Source: Paraburkholderia sp. BCC1884 (GTDB lineage: Bacteria > Pseudomonadota > Gammaproteobacteria > Burkholderiales > Burkholderiaceae). Taken from it: DNA of 64,000 nucleotides. A model generated the notes under the pieces. That model was not told the DNA's origin. It saw nothing but the letters and a program-made list of their open reading frames with translations, and did not search any database. The position numbers were made by a program, and so were the translations under genes. Of the stretch, positions 43,774 to 52,862 are shown one piece after another. Each line of letters begins with the position of its first letter. The first letter of the stretch is position 1. The DNA lies in assembly GCF_900996225.1 (NCBI RefSeq), contig NZ_CAAJGL010000079.1, positions 705,319 through 769,318 on the forward strand, in the 5' to 3' direction.

Positions 43774-46650
43774 ATGGTTGACAGGTCGACTGATTGGGGC
43801 GCAACGGGCAGTGTTGCCCCAGCGGCGCCGACGATCGACGCCCAGTTGCAGGCGGCGCGCGACTGCGGCCGACAGTGGGCCGGAACCTGGGCCTGGTATC
43901 GTGTGGGCGAGCAGTTGCACCTGGCCGGCGAGGGCGACGCCTCGTCCGACTGGCCGCGCAACCTCAACGAAGATCGGCTCGCGCAACTCTGTGCCGCGCG
44001 CGGCTGGCTGCGCTGGCCGACAGGTTGCGGCGCGAGTGTGCTCGGCTGGCTGGTTGCACCCGCCGGTTTTGTCGACGATGAATCCCTGCGGGAATTTGCC
44101 CGGAGTCTGGGCGAGCGGGTGCAGACCGACGCACTCGTGCGCGCCCAGAACACCCAGCGCGTGCTGTACGAGATCGCCTATCTGGCGAGTTCGGTGCCCG
44201 ACCGCGCGCAGTTCCTCCGACGCGTGCACGAGCGGCTCGGTACGCTGATCGACGCGGAAAACTTCTACCTGGCGCTCTACGATCGCAAAAGCGGCAAGAT
44301 TACCTATCCGTATTACGTCGACGTGATCGACAGCGACGTCATCGAGGCGGAAAACTACGACGTGCTCAATCCGGAGCGTCTGTCGATGACCGCGTACGTG
44401 CTGACGACCGGTCAGCCGCTGCTGGCCGATGCCGCGATGATCGGCGCCGCGGAGCGCGACGGTATCTATCATCCGATTGGCGACCGCCCCGAGTTCTGGA
44501 TGGGCGCGCCCCTCAAGAATGCGTCGGACGAAGTGTTCGGCATGCTCGCGATGCAGGTGTACGACGTGTCGCGCACCTACAGTGCCGAAGACCGCGCGCT
44601 GTTTCTGGTGGTGTCGCGCCACGTGGCGATGGCGCTCGACCGGATCCTGCACCGCGCCGATCTCGAGGAGCAGGTCGCGCGGCGCACCTCGGAACTCTCG
44701 CGCGTCAATACGGCGCTGCGCGAAGGCATCGCCGAGCGGGAACGCGCGGAACATCTGCAGGCGACGCTGTTCCAGATCGCCCAGTTGTCGAGCCGGCCGG
44801 GCGACATGGTGGAATTCTTTCGCAGTCTGCACCGCATCGTCGGCGATCTGCTGCACGCGCCCAATTTCTACATCGCGCTCTTCGATACCGAAACACAGGT
44901 CGTGGCTTTTCCTTACTACGTCGACGAGCACGTCCTCAAGCCGCCGCCGCCGCGCGTGGGCCGTCGCGGGCTGACGGAGTACGTGATCCGTCAGCGCCGT
45001 CCCTGTCTCATCGAGGCCAGCGACGCCTTGAACCTGATCGCCGAGGGCGAGATCGACATGAGCACCGAGGAGGTGTGGCTGTGCTCGTGGCTGGGCGTGC
45101 CGCTCTTCGATGGCGACGACGTGCGCGGGGTGCTCGCCGTCCAGAGCTATGCGTCGCTCGTGCGCTACACGCAGCGCGATCAGGAGTTGTTGACGTTCGT
45201 CTCGCGTCATATCGATACCGCGCTGTCGCGCCGACGGGCCGCCGAGGCATTGCAAACGGCCAACGCCGAACTGGAAGCGCGCGTGCAGATCCGCACGCGC
45301 GAGCTGGACAACGCCAACGCCCGGCTTCTGCACGAGAATTCACACGATGCGTTGACGGGGCTGCCCAACCGTAGTCATTTCCAGCAGAGCCTGCAGGCCG
45401 CGTGGCGAGCGTATTGCGAAGACGGCTGCCAGACGACGGTGATGTTCCTCGATCTGGATCGCTTCAAGATCGTCAACGACAGTCTGGGTCATCACTGCGG
45501 CGACCAGTTGCTCGTGCAGGCGGCGCAACGTCTGCGCGGCTGCCTGCGTTCGACGGATTTGCTGGCGCGTCTGGGCGGCGACGAGTTCGCCGTGCTCTCG
45601 CCGGGCGCGCCGGTTTGCGATGCCGTCGCCATTGCCGAGCGGATTCTCGCGGCCTTCGATCTGCCGTTCGATATCGACGAACATGTCGTGTTCTCGTCGT
45701 GCAGCATCGGCATCGTGAACGCCGACCGGCAATACCACGGCAAGCCCGCCGACCTCCTGCGCGACGCCGATATCGCGATGTATCGGGTGAAAAACGGCGG
45801 CCGCGACAGCTTCATCGTGTTCAATCACGAGTTGCGGCGCGAAGTGCTCGATCAGGTGGAGCGCGAAGGCGCACTGCGCAATGCGCTCAAACGCGACGAC
45901 GAATTGCTGCCGTTCTTCCAGCCGATCGTCGATATCGCGACGGACAAGGTGGTCGCCTTCGAAGCGCTGATCCGATGGCGGCAGCCGGATGGACGGATCG
46001 TCAGTCCGGGCGAGTTTCTGCCACAGGTGGAAGGTTTGCGCCTGATCGGGCGGCTCGACCTCTACATGCTCACACGGGTCGCGGCGATTCTCTCGGAGCC
46101 GCAGCACGCGAACTGGCCGCCGGTGCATGTGAACTGTTCGAGCTTCAGCATCACGCGGCCCGAGTTCGCCGACGAGGTGCTCGCGTTGTTGCAGCGATAT
46201 GGTGTGGCGCCTTCGCGCGTGTGCCTCGAATTGACCGAAGGTGCGCTCGTAGCGGAGCCCGATCTCGCGCGCAACACCATGCAGCGTCTCGCGGACAAAG
46301 GCATGTCGGTCGTGCTCGACGATTTCGGTGCGGGCTTTTCGTCGTTGAGCTACGTGCATCAGTACCGCTTCAGCGGTCTCAAGATCGACAAGTCCTTTAT
46401 TCTCGAACTCACCACGAGCCCGCGCAGCCGGGCAATCGTCACGGCAATCGTGCGCATGGCGGAATCGCTCGGTCTGGCGCTCGTCGCGGAAGGCGTGGAA
46501 GATGCCGGCACGCTCGCCATGCTGCGGGACATGGGCGCAGCGCAGGCACAGGGCTATTTCTTCGACAAGCCGATGCCGCTTGCCGCGCTGATGGACTCGC
46601 CGCACTGGGAGCGTCTGGCGACCAGACGCGCGTACGCGGAGGGCGTCTGA
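43774..46650 (+). CDS. Cyclic-di-GMP enzyme: GAF-GAF-GGDEF-EAL
   Basis: The 958-residue protein has two GAF-like sensor domains (about 140-295 and 340-500, both with the NFYLALYD/NFYIALFD core and PYYVD), linked by a coiled coil, then GGDEF (GGDEF at 601, LARLGGDEFAVL) and EAL (FEALIRW at 730, DDFGAGFSSLSYVHQ, VAEGVE). Both catalytic signatures are intact, so synthesis and breakdown of c-di-GMP are both possible. There is no membrane segment. ATG at 43774 is chosen; the frame is open to TTG at 43735. Its signal is unknown. Confidence 0.93.
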   Translation: MVDRSTDWGATGSVAPAAPTIDAQLQAARDCGRQWAGTWAWYRVGEQLHLAGEGDASSDWPRNLNEDRLAQLCAARGWLRWPTGCGASVLGWLVAPAGFVDDESLREFARSLGERVQTDALVRAQNTQRVLYEIAYLASSVPDRAQFLRRVHERLGTLIDAENFYLALYDRKSGKITYPYYVDVIDSDVIEAENYDVLNPERLSMTAYVLTTGQPLLADAAMIGAAERDGIYHPIGDRPEFWMGAPLKNASDEVFGMLAMQVYDVSRTYSAEDRALFLVVSRHVAMALDRILHRADLEEQVARRTSELSRVNTALREGIAERERAEHLQATLFQIAQLSSRPGDMVEFFRSLHRIVGDLLHAPNFYIALFDTETQVVAFPYYVDEHVLKPPPPRVGRRGLTEYVIRQRRPCLIEASDALNLIAEGEIDMSTEEVWLCSWLGVPLFDGDDVRGVLAVQSYASLVRYTQRDQELLTFVSRHIDTALSRRRAAEALQTANAELEARVQIRTRELDNANARLLHENSHDALTGLPNRSHFQQSLQAAWRAYCEDGCQTTVMFLDLDRFKIVNDSLGHHCGDQLLVQAAQRLRGCLRSTDLLARLGGDEFAVLSPGAPVCDAVAIAERILAAFDLPFDIDEHVVFSSCSIGIVNADRQYHGKPADLLRDADIAMYRVKNGGRDSFIVFNHELRREVLDQVEREGALRNALKRDDELLPFFQPIVDIATDKVVAFEALIRWRQPDGRIVSPGEFLPQVEGLRLIGRLDLYMLTRVAAILSEPQHANWPPVHVNCSSFSITRPEFADEVLALLQRYGVAPSRVCLELTEGALVAEPDLARNTMQRLADKGMSVVLDDFGAGFSSLSYVHQYRFSGLKIDKSFILELTTSPRSRAIVTAIVRMAESLGLALVAEGVEDAGTLAMLRDMGAAQAQGYFFDKPMPLAALMDSPHWERLATRRAYAEGV

Positions 46651-46654
46651 GCGC

Positions 46655-47584
46655 TCAGAGCGGCATCTGCTCACGACAAACCGACAGCACGAGTTGGCGC
46701 AGCCAGCGATGAGCCAACTCGGCTTCCAGCCGGGGATGCCACATCTGCGACACGGTGATGCCCTCGGTCGCCACCGGAAGTTCGAACGCATGCATGGCGA
46801 CTCCCACCGCGTGGCTTTGCGGTGCAGTCTGACTGCCCAGAACAGAGGCGGGCACCAGCGCGATGAGATCCGAGGTTCGCGCCACGGCCAGCGCAGCCGA
46901 AAAACCCGGCACCACGGCCACGATGGTGCGTTCGAGGCCCGAGGCAGCCAGCGCTTCATCCACGGGACCGGTTGCGCGGCCTCGTCGCGAGGCGACCACA
47001 TGGCCGAACGCCACGTAGCGTTCAGCGCTGACCGGGCCATCGAGCGTCAGCGGATGCCCGCTTCGGACCACACCCACGAAACGGTCGCGGAATAGCGCCT
47101 GGATGCGCACTTCGGGACCCATTTCACCCAGCACGCCGATCTCCAGATCCGCCGAACCGTCCCGCAAGTGCGCGGCGGTCTTGGCGAGTTTCGGCGCAAA
47201 ACGCAAACAAACGCCAGGGGCGACTGCTGTCGCCGCAGCGATCAGCGGCGACGCGAAGACTTCGACGAAACCGTCGTTGGCCCGAATGGTGAAGGTTCGC
47301 TGCAAAGTCGGGAGATCGAGTTCCGCCGTGGACGGACGAAGCACCGCGCGTGCTTCCTGCGCCGCATTGCGCGTGCGTTCGCGGATGGCCTCGGCATACG
47401 GCGTCAATACCATCTGGCGGCCGGCGCGCACCAGCAAGGGGTCGCCGGTGGCGGCGCGAAGCCGGGTGAGGGTCCGGCTCATGGCGGACTCGCTCAAGCC
47501 GAGTCGACGTGCGGCGCCCGCGACACTTGCGCCGGCAAGCAGCGCGTCGAGCGCAATCAGCAGATTCAGGTCGGGTTCGGCCAT
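46655..47584 (-). CDS. LysR-type transcriptional regulator
   Basis: This 309-residue regulator starts MAEPDLNLLIALDALLAGASVAGAARRLGLSESAMSRTLTRLR, a typical LysR helix-turn-helix, and has a C-terminal effector-binding domain. ATG at 47584 has a modest site upstream; the frame is open further. It is divergent from the SDR gene at 47720 and likely controls it. It is convergent with the GGDEF-EAL gene, four bases away. Confidence 0.9.
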   Translation of the reverse strand: MAEPDLNLLIALDALLAGASVAGAARRLGLSESAMSRTLTRLRAATGDPLLVRAGRQMVLTPYAEAIRERTRNAAQEARAVLRPSTAELDLPTLQRTFTIRANDGFVEVFASPLIAAATAVAPGVCLRFAPKLAKTAAHLRDGSADLEIGVLGEMGPEVRIQALFRDRFVGVVRSGHPLTLDGPVSAERYVAFGHVVASRRGRATGPVDEALAASGLERTIVAVVPGFSAALAVARTSDLIALVPASVLGSQTAPQSHAVGVAMHAFELPVATEGITVSQMWHPRLEAELAHRWLRQLVLSVCREQMPL

Positions 47585-47719
47585 GTCCGATCGTAACACC
47601 GCGCCGTGGGACAAGGCGGCGGGTGCAGGGCATCTATGCATGGCCTGCGCCTGCCGCCCTGTCTCATGTCCGGATATATTGGTTGGACCGACGCGACGTC
47701 ATTCACCGGAAGCCAGCCA

Positions 47720-48412
47720 ATGCAAACCTCGACTCAACAGAAAACCGTTCTTCTCATCGGCGCATCGCGAGGACTGGGTCTCGCGATGACCGCCGAATAC
47801 CTCAAGCGCGGCTGGCGCGTGATCGCCACCGGGCGTGCCAATTCGACCGACACGCTGCGCCAGCTGGGCGGCGCGCTCGAAGTCGAAACCGTCGATATCA
47901 CGCTCGCCGACCAGGTCGCGGCGCTACGTGCGCGGCTCGCGGGTCGACGGATCGATATGCTGTTCGTGAACGCCGGCGTCAAGAACGACGATCGCGAAAC
48001 CATCGCCGATGTTTCGACCGAGGAATTCATCCGCGTGATGGTGACGAACTCGCTTAGTCCGATGCGGGTCGTCGAGGCGTTCCAGGATCTGGTACCGGCA
48101 AGCGGAACGATCGGCGTGATGTCGTCGGGACAGGGCAGCGTGACGAACAACGTCAATGGAAACTACGAGGTGTATCGCGGCAGCAAGGCGGCATTGAATA
48201 TGTTCATGCGCAGTTTCGCGGCCCGTCACGCCGACGATCCGCGCACGCTCCTGCTGATGGCGCCGGGTTGGGTGCGCACCGACATGGGCGGCCCCGAGGC
48301 GCGGCTGACGATCGAGGAGAGCATTCCGAACCTGCTCGATACGATCGAGGCCAATCAAGGGCGGCCGGGACTGCATTACCTCGACTACCTCGGCAGAGTC
48401 GTTCCCTGGTAA
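47720..48412 (+). CDS. Short-chain dehydrogenase/reductase
   Basis: This 230-residue SDR has the cofactor motif LLIGASRGLGLA, a variant NNAG (VNAGV) and the catalytic region SSGQGS...YEVYRGSKAALN with YxxxK. The C-terminal DYLGRVVPW is typical of a group of small atypical SDRs. ATG at 47720 follows GGAAG. Its divergent LysR partner suggests inducible expression by an unknown compound. Confidence 0.9.
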   Translation: MQTSTQQKTVLLIGASRGLGLAMTAEYLKRGWRVIATGRANSTDTLRQLGGALEVETVDITLADQVAALRARLAGRRIDMLFVNAGVKNDDRETIADVSTEEFIRVMVTNSLSPMRVVEAFQDLVPASGTIGVMSSGQGSVTNNVNGNYEVYRGSKAALNMFMRSFAARHADDPRTLLLMAPGWVRTDMGGPEARLTIEESIPNLLDTIEANQGRPGLHYLDYLGRVVPW

Positions 48413-48430
48413 AAACCAGCGGCGCGTCCC

Positions 48431-48464
48431 AAAAAAAACCGCCCGTATCCTGCGACGCGAGCGG
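48431..48464 (-). terminator. Intrinsic terminator downstream of the porin at 48505
   Basis: On the minus strand CCGCTCG (48464-48458) pairs with CGGGCGG (48445-48439), followed by eight T residues (48438-48431). It terminates the porin transcript and lies 19 bases beyond the convergent SDR gene. Confidence 0.75.
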
Positions 48465-48504
48465 CTGGTTCTGAACGACTTGCCCGGCATGCCGGGCGGC
48501 TTCG

Positions 48505-49590
48505 TCAGAAGATGTTGCGGATACCCACGGCGACACCGGTCTGGTTGTTGCGGCCCGGATAATCCGCGAGGAACGTGCCCGTGCCACGGGTGAAGTCGAC
48601 CGTGCCATACACTTCCGTGCGCTTGGACAGCGAGTACTCGGCAAGGATCGTCGCCGAATAGTTGACGCCGACGCCCAGCGTGCCGTCGGCGTTCGCCGAG
48701 TTACGCGCGTGGTCGTAGTAGCCGGCGAAGGTCAGCGCCAGCGGCGAGATGACTTGCCACGTCGAGCCGACGTAGAAGCTGTCGTCGATACGGTTCGGGC
48801 TCACGCGTGCCAGCGTCGGCGCGCCGGATTGCTGCATGTCGAGGTCGGCCAGACCAGTGTTGTCCTGCGAGTGCAGCCAGCCTGCCAGCAGCTTCAGTTC
48901 CGGCGTGAGGGCATAGGCCGCGCTCACGTTGACGATGTTGAACTTCTTGCCCGACACGTCGTTCTGCTGGAAGCCGACGTCGGCCAGCAGGTTGCCGAGC
49001 GCGTACTGCACGGTCACGCCGTACATGCTGTTTTCGCCGGTGCTGCCTGCCACGCCACCGAAGCCGTACATGCCTTCCACATGCAGGCCGCCGAACTGGC
49101 CGGTGTACTTCGCGGAATTGTTGGTGAACAGGAACGGTCCCACCGGGTTGAAGACGTAGCTGTCTTGCCAGAAGTCACCGACGGTCATCGGGTCGTAGGT
49201 GTTGCCCATCACGTCGAAGAACGGCGTTTGTTGGCGACCGAAGGTCAGCGTGCCGTACTGGTTGTTCGACAAACCGACGTAAGCATTACGTTGAAACAGC
49301 GTGTTGTTGCTGTTGTCGAACTTGCCCGACCAGAGTTGGAACTGGTTTTCGAGCTTGAAGACCGCCGACGTGCCGCCGCCCAGATCTTCGCTGCCCTTCA
49401 AGCCGAAGCGGCTCGGTGTTTCCACGCCTTCACCCATCGACACCTGCGAATCGTTTTTGGCGTTCGCGTTGGTCAGGTAACGAACGCTCGTATCGACGAG
49501 GCCGTAGAGGGTGACCGAGCTTTGGGCGAAAGCGGACTGAGCGGAGAGGGCCAGCAGTGCCGCGCCGAGCGCAACGGAAGTCTTCTTCAT
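48505..49590 (-). CDS. Gram-negative porin
   Basis: This 361-residue outer-membrane porin has a signal peptide MKKTSVALGAALLALSAQSAFA, mature start QSSVTLYGLVDTS, RFGLKGSEDLGGG, the FQRNAYVGLSNNQYGTLTFGRQ loop region and a C-terminal Phe (RNIF). The start at 49590 is set by the signal peptide; the ribosome site is weak. A terminator follows. Solute specificity is unknown. Confidence 0.93.
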   Translation of the reverse strand: MKKTSVALGAALLALSAQSAFAQSSVTLYGLVDTSVRYLTNANAKNDSQVSMGEGVETPSRFGLKGSEDLGGGTSAVFKLENQFQLWSGKFDNSNNTLFQRNAYVGLSNNQYGTLTFGRQQTPFFDVMGNTYDPMTVGDFWQDSYVFNPVGPFLFTNNSAKYTGQFGGLHVEGMYGFGGVAGSTGENSMYGVTVQYALGNLLADVGFQQNDVSGKKFNIVNVSAAYALTPELKLLAGWLHSQDNTGLADLDMQQSGAPTLARVSPNRIDDSFYVGSTWQVISPLALTFAGYYDHARNSANADGTLGVGVNYSATILAEYSLSKRTEVYGTVDFTRGTGTFLADYPGRNNQTGVAVGIRNIF

Positions 49591-50152
49591 GAGGGTAGCG
49601 ATCGTTTTATAGGCCAATGATGCAAAGCGCGCTCATTGGCCGTGTTAGGGGAAACTCTGACGCGCCGATTGTGTCAGGCGTCAACGGTGTGGATGATATT
49701 TCCAGAAAATTAAATGCAGTAGTAAATCGCGGGTGATGTCGTCCGGTCGCAACAGCTATTGACGAGGGACTACGCGAGTGCGCAGTGCAGTTGGCGTGCT
49801 GTCGATGCGTTGACGCCTTGCTTGTGCACCGCTGTATAGGGAAATCACGATTGACAAGGAGCAGTTGGCGCACGGCGCAATTGAATTTGCTCCTTACAGA
49901 AACCCTTTATAAAAACCACAAGAAAATCCAGCGACATGGCGTGCAAAAGCATTCGCCTATTCCTGCGCTGGTTAATGTGATTCAGAAGGCGTTTCTTGTG
50001 CCGTGCCGGGTGGCGGCATTGACGCGGAGATCGTCGGGCGATATCCGGGGGGAACACAGGGAGTCGAAGCGAGCAGAGCGAGCTTTGCGCTGCGTGTTCG
50101 GGTTGACGCGGCCGATGCGCCGCGCCTGCCACTCATTCGCGTCCCGTCAGAC
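49591..50152. other. Gene-poor stretch upstream of porin
   Basis: These 562 bases hold the porin promoter region and no convincing gene; short frames here have poor codon bias. Base composition is locally AT-richer than the flanks. It contains a long hairpin at 49856-49895, listed separately. Confidence 0.55.
49856..49895. other. Long imperfect hairpin
   Basis: AAGGAGCA (49856-49863) and TGCTCCTT (49888-49895) form a perfect 8-bp outer stem; inside, TTGGCGC and GCGCAA form a second stem with one bulge. No T tract follows on either strand, so it is not a simple terminator. Possible small RNA, protein-binding site or mobile-element remnant. Confidence 0.4.
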
Positions 50153-50446
50153 TCAGACGCTGGTGTTGATGAGCGAGCCGACCGACGATCCGGTGGCTGG
50201 TGAAGCCGATTGCGAAGCATCGGCCAATGCGCTCAATGCGGTGCTTCTGATATGCGCGTGGTGATGGCCTTTGCTTTCAGTAGCATTACTCGCCGACGTC
50301 GATCCCGTCGCTGCCTTCAGGTGCGAGGCAAAGCTCGTTTGGCTGGATTGGGTGGTGGCGCTGTGCCCTGTCAGTTGCGACAGACCGGAACTGATCGCGC
50401 TGCCTACGTTGCTGAGTACCGTTGCTGCTAAACCGACTGGAATCAT
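50153..50446 (-). CDS. Small low-complexity protein, 97 residues
   Basis: The product starts MIPVGLAATVLSNVGSAISSGLSQLTG and continues in a Ser/Ala/Thr-rich tail with a His cluster (KGHHHAHI) and GSSVGSLINTSV at the end. The N-terminal 27 residues could be amphipathic. I do not recognise the family. Ribosome site is weak, so the call is tentative, but the composition differs from random frames here. Confidence 0.45.
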   Translation of the reverse strand: MIPVGLAATVLSNVGSAISSGLSQLTGHSATTQSSQTSFASHLKAATGSTSASNATESKGHHHAHIRSTALSALADASQSASPATGSSVGSLINTSV

Positions 50447-50706
50447 GTCGACGTCCGTTAGTGTGAAGCACACTGAGATATAAGCATCGTCGCACTATAC
50501 CTTGCTTTTATTTGCGCGGTAATCATTCGTCACAACAATTTAGCTTCTGTAAGCCTCGCTCGATCGGCAAGCCAATTCCGCGCGTCGGGAAACTACGGAT
50601 AAAAGACCGGGTGGATGGAAAGCATTCAGAAGGGCGCGGCTTTTTATACTGTTCGACATTCAGAGCTTGTCCCAACAGGCGATTCAAGGACGTAAGGAGA
50701 CTGACC

Positions 50707-51741
50707 ATGCCGCGCTACGCAGGATCGACGACTCGCGCGCTGGCCTGCATGATCGGGTTGTGTCTGGCGCACGCCGGCAGCGCGCAGCCGATCCAGTTGA
50801 TGACGGGGGGTGACGGCAAGCTGATCTACCTGCCGGCGATCCTTGCCGACCAGCTCGGCTATTTCCGCCGGGAAGGGCTCGAGGTTCGCCTGCTGTCGGC
50901 GCCGGCGGGCATCGACACATCGACCGAACTCATCGCGGGCGCGATCGTGGGTGCCTTGGGGTTCTACGATCACACCATCGAGTTGCAAAGCCACGGCATG
51001 GACGTGCAATCGGTCGTCGTACTCAACGAGTCGGCAGGACTGGTCGAGCTTGGCCGCCGCGACAGCGGTATGCAATCGATGGCCGATGCGCGCGGACGCC
51101 GGCTCGCTGTCACGGGATTCGGCTCGTCGACCTTCTATCTCACACGGTTTCTCGCCGCGCGCGAAGGTGTGGCGGCGGACGCTTACACGCTGGTTCCCGT
51201 CGCGACCGGTGCCGCGTTCGAGAAGGCCATCACCGAGCGCAGCGTGGACGCCGGCATGGTCGAGGAACCGACCGCAACGCTCATGATGTCCCGGCTGCCG
51301 GTTCAGCCACTCGTCGACATGCGCAGTGTCGCCGACACCCGCACGCAACTCGGCGGCCCTTATGCGGGCGCCTGCCTCTACCTGCGCCGCGAATGGATCG
51401 ACGCGCACCATGACGAGACCACTCGGCTCGTGCGCGCGATGGTCGATGCGTTGCACTTCATCCAGTCGCATAGCGCTCGCGAGATCGCCGCAGTCGTGCC
51501 GGCGTCGCTGAAGGGCGGCGAAGCGTCGATCTACCTGCAGGCGTTGGCGATGACCAGGCCCACGTATTCCGCCACGGGCAAGATGCCGGCGGGCGCGCCA
51601 TCAACCGTTCTGAGCGTGCTTGCCCATGTCGATCCCGACGTGTCGGCCCGGCACGTCGATATCGCCCGAACCTATACCGACCGTTTCGTCGACGCCGCGC
51701 CCGGCGCAGCATCGCGCAACGCCGCGGCGGATTCGCTCTGA
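50707..51741 (+). CDS. NitT/TauT-type ABC transporter substrate-binding protein
   Basis: The 344-residue exported protein (signal ...GLCLAHAGSAQ) has the NMT1/SsuA-like fold: GKLIYLPAILADQLGYFRREGLEVRL near the N-terminus, then TELIAGAIVGALGFYDHTIEL and GRRLAVTGFGSSTFYLTRFL. Such proteins bind sulfonates, nitrate, pyrimidine precursors or aromatic acids. No ABC permease or ATPase gene is nearby, so it is an orphan here. ATG at 50707 follows AAGGAG. Confidence 0.87.
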   Translation: MPRYAGSTTRALACMIGLCLAHAGSAQPIQLMTGGDGKLIYLPAILADQLGYFRREGLEVRLLSAPAGIDTSTELIAGAIVGALGFYDHTIELQSHGMDVQSVVVLNESAGLVELGRRDSGMQSMADARGRRLAVTGFGSSTFYLTRFLAAREGVAADAYTLVPVATGAAFEKAITERSVDAGMVEEPTATLMMSRLPVQPLVDMRSVADTRTQLGGPYAGACLYLRREWIDAHHDETTRLVRAMVDALHFIQSHSAREIAAVVPASLKGGEASIYLQALAMTRPTYSATGKMPAGAPSTVLSVLAHVDPDVSARHVDIARTYTDRFVDAAPGAASRNAAADSL

Positions 51742-51780
51742 GCCCGCGGCACCCAGTTTTTTGCATTCAGGAGACGATCA

Positions 51781-52770
51781 ATGCGAGCTATCCAGATTCA
51801 TGAATATGGCGGCCCCGAGGTGTTGCGCCGCGTCGACATCGACGTGCCGAGTCCCGGGCCGGACGAGGTCCTGGTGCGCGTGGTCGCGGCCGGCATCAAT
51901 TTCATGGACGTTCATACGAGGCAGGGCAAGTACCGCGATTCGCGCACGTATCCCGTCCGCATTCCCTGCACGCTCGGCATGGAAGGCGCGGGCGAAGTCG
52001 TACAGGTCGGCGCGAATGTCACTTCCTGCCGCAAGGGCGACCGCGTGGCGTGGTGCATCTCGTGGGGCGCTTATGCCGACTATGCCGTGGTCCCCGCCGC
52101 GCGAGTCGCGCGATTACCGCCCGACACCGGTTATGACATCGCCGCCGCCGCCATCTTCCAGGGTTCGACGGCGCACTATCTGCTCGAGGACGTCGCCCGA
52201 ATCGGTCCGGGGATGACCTGCCTCGTGCATGCCGCCTCGGGCGGCATCGGCCAGTTGCTCGTACAACTCGCCAAACGGCGCGGCGCCCAGGTGTTCGCCA
52301 CCACCAGCACACTCGACAAAGCAGCGACCGCGACAGCGCGCGGCGCGGACCACGTGTTGCTCTACGAGAACGGCGCCTTCGCGGACCGGATTCGCGAATT
52401 GACGAACGGCCGGGGCGTCGACGTCGTCTTCGACGCGGTCGGCCGAACGACGCTGCGCGATAGTTTCCGCGCAACCCGGGTCCGCGGGCTGGTGGTCAAC
52501 TACGGCTCGGTGACCGGTCCGATGCGCGACCTCGATCCCTATGAACTGGGCGAGGCCGGCTCGCTCTTTCTGACGCGGCCACGCCTTGCCGATCACCTTG
52601 CCGACGCGGCCACCGTGCAGCGTCGCGCCGACGATGTGTTTGCCGCGATCCGGCAAGGCGCGCTTCGCGTGGAGATCAACGGACGCTACACGCTCGATAA
52701 CGTCGAGGCCGCTCACGCAGCACTCGAAGAGCGCCGGCAGTCGGGCAAAGCCGTGATGGATATCGGCTAG
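51781..52770 (+). CDS. Zinc-free MDR oxidoreductase (quinone oxidoreductase family)
   Basis: This 329-residue medium-chain dehydrogenase/reductase lacks the zinc-ligand pattern of alcohol dehydrogenases and resembles NADPH:quinone oxidoreductase. It has AGINFMDVHTRQGKY, GMEGAGEVVQVG, the Rossmann motif VHAASGGIGQLLVQLAKRRG and VVFDAVGRTTLRDS. ATG at 51781 follows AGGAG and lies 39 bases after the binding-protein gene. Confidence 0.9.
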   Translation: MRAIQIHEYGGPEVLRRVDIDVPSPGPDEVLVRVVAAGINFMDVHTRQGKYRDSRTYPVRIPCTLGMEGAGEVVQVGANVTSCRKGDRVAWCISWGAYADYAVVPAARVARLPPDTGYDIAAAAIFQGSTAHYLLEDVARIGPGMTCLVHAASGGIGQLLVQLAKRRGAQVFATTSTLDKAATATARGADHVLLYENGAFADRIRELTNGRGVDVVFDAVGRTTLRDSFRATRVRGLVVNYGSVTGPMRDLDPYELGEAGSLFLTRPRLADHLADAATVQRRADDVFAAIRQGALRVEINGRYTLDNVEAAHAALEERRQSGKAVMDIG

Positions 52771-52862
52771 CCGCGCAACCCTCACGCAAGCGTTTTCCTG
52801 TCTGGCCGACGCCGCGCGTCGCGCCGGCGTGAAAACTCGTCCTCACACGAGAAGAGAACATC

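Noticed and set aside
49785..50264. 159-residue plus-strand frame in the gap after the porin
   Set aside because: Poor codon bias, no ribosome site and no recognisable domain; part of it is antisense to the 50153-50446 frame.
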